Shown piece by piece: positions 63,995 through 64,000 of a DNA stretch of 64,000 bases (position 1 is the stretch's first letter; every line of letters begins with the position of its first letter). The stretch covers positions 186,001 through 250,000 of the forward strand of contig NZ_CP053073.1 in assembly GCF_013003985.1 (NCBI RefSeq), given 5' to 3'. Both the position numbers and the translations under genes were made by a program. Source of the DNA: Usitatibacter palustris (lineage in GTDB: Bacteria > Pseudomonadota > Gammaproteobacteria > Burkholderiales > Usitatibacteraceae). Below the pieces are notes generated by a model, which ran no database searches, was not told the origin of the DNA, and saw nothing but the letters and a program-made list of their open reading frames with translations.

Positions 63995-64000
63995 GTGAAC
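63995..64000 (+). CDS. Start of a further gene at the right edge
   Basis: GTG at 63995 is preceded by AAGAGGAG at a suitable distance. Only two codons lie in the window, so no product can be inferred. Confidence 0.4.

Overview
The window is 64 kb of GC-rich (about two-thirds G+C by eye), densely packed bacterial chromosome. Gene families and order point to a betaproteobacterium: a thrB / DUF2782 / LOG-family / polA cluster, dusB-fis-purH-purD, oxygen-dependent hemF, Bug-type and TRAP solute receptors, and a branched-chain-amino-acid type liv operon. Genus-level placement is not possible from the sequence alone. No prophage, insertion sequence, CRISPR array or rRNA was seen, and no gene-free stretch exceeds 300 bases; the longest (10269-10497) is filled by an inverted repeat.

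Layout. 1-8.4 kb: 3' end of uvrD, a small membrane protein, homoserine kinase (thrB) coupled to a membrane protein, DUF2782, a LOG-family protein divergent from polA, then the tRNA threonylcarbamoyl enzyme. 8.4-18.9 kb: an orphan periplasmic receptor divergent from a Crp/Fnr-type regulator, a TANGO2-like protein, a complete TRAP transporter (dctPQM) divergent from a fused two-subunit 5-oxoprolinase/hydantoinase and a phytanoyl-CoA-dioxygenase-like protein; together these look like an uptake-plus-catabolism cluster. 19-27.3 kb: a lipoprotein phosphodiesterase/nuclease, dusB-fis, purHD, three small proteins and hemF. 27.4-32.8 kb: DUF1330, EcsC and GNAT proteins, then a histidine kinase overlapping a Ser/Thr kinase that carries two receiver domains. 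32.9-39.2 kb: livFGMH plus two tandem paralogous lipoprotein receptors. 39.2-50.2 kb: cytochrome c, a DUF255 thioredoxin-like protein, an alkylation-repair operon (Ada/AlkA fusion, Ogt, EamA permease), two tandem secreted proteins with a possible His/Cys caspase-like dyad, a two-lobed aspartic protease, OsmC and DUF6265. 50.3-64 kb: aldo/keto reductase, small lipoprotein, LysR divergent from an AtuA / AtuA-C / Bug operon, ilvD, BON protein, lgt, a propeller protein, envelope lipoproteins, a CoA-transferase, tRNA-Ala(CGC) and a large lipoprotein.

The most striking non-gene signal is the set of dispersed palindromic repeats. Four long hairpins of about 94-101 bp (at 27.3, 41.6, 58.2 and 62.4 kb) have near-identical outer arms but variable inner arms. 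Two supply the last codons and stop of a gene, and one carries a possible start codon. Other hairpin or repeat units sit inside coding sequence (the polA linker, a surface loop of the oxoprolinase, the signal peptide of a receptor) or flank stop codons (25-bp palindromes at 29.0 and 60.1 kb).

Translation is often coupled through 4-bp stop/start overlaps of the forms ATGA, GTGA and TTGA. livH appears to use a CTG start.
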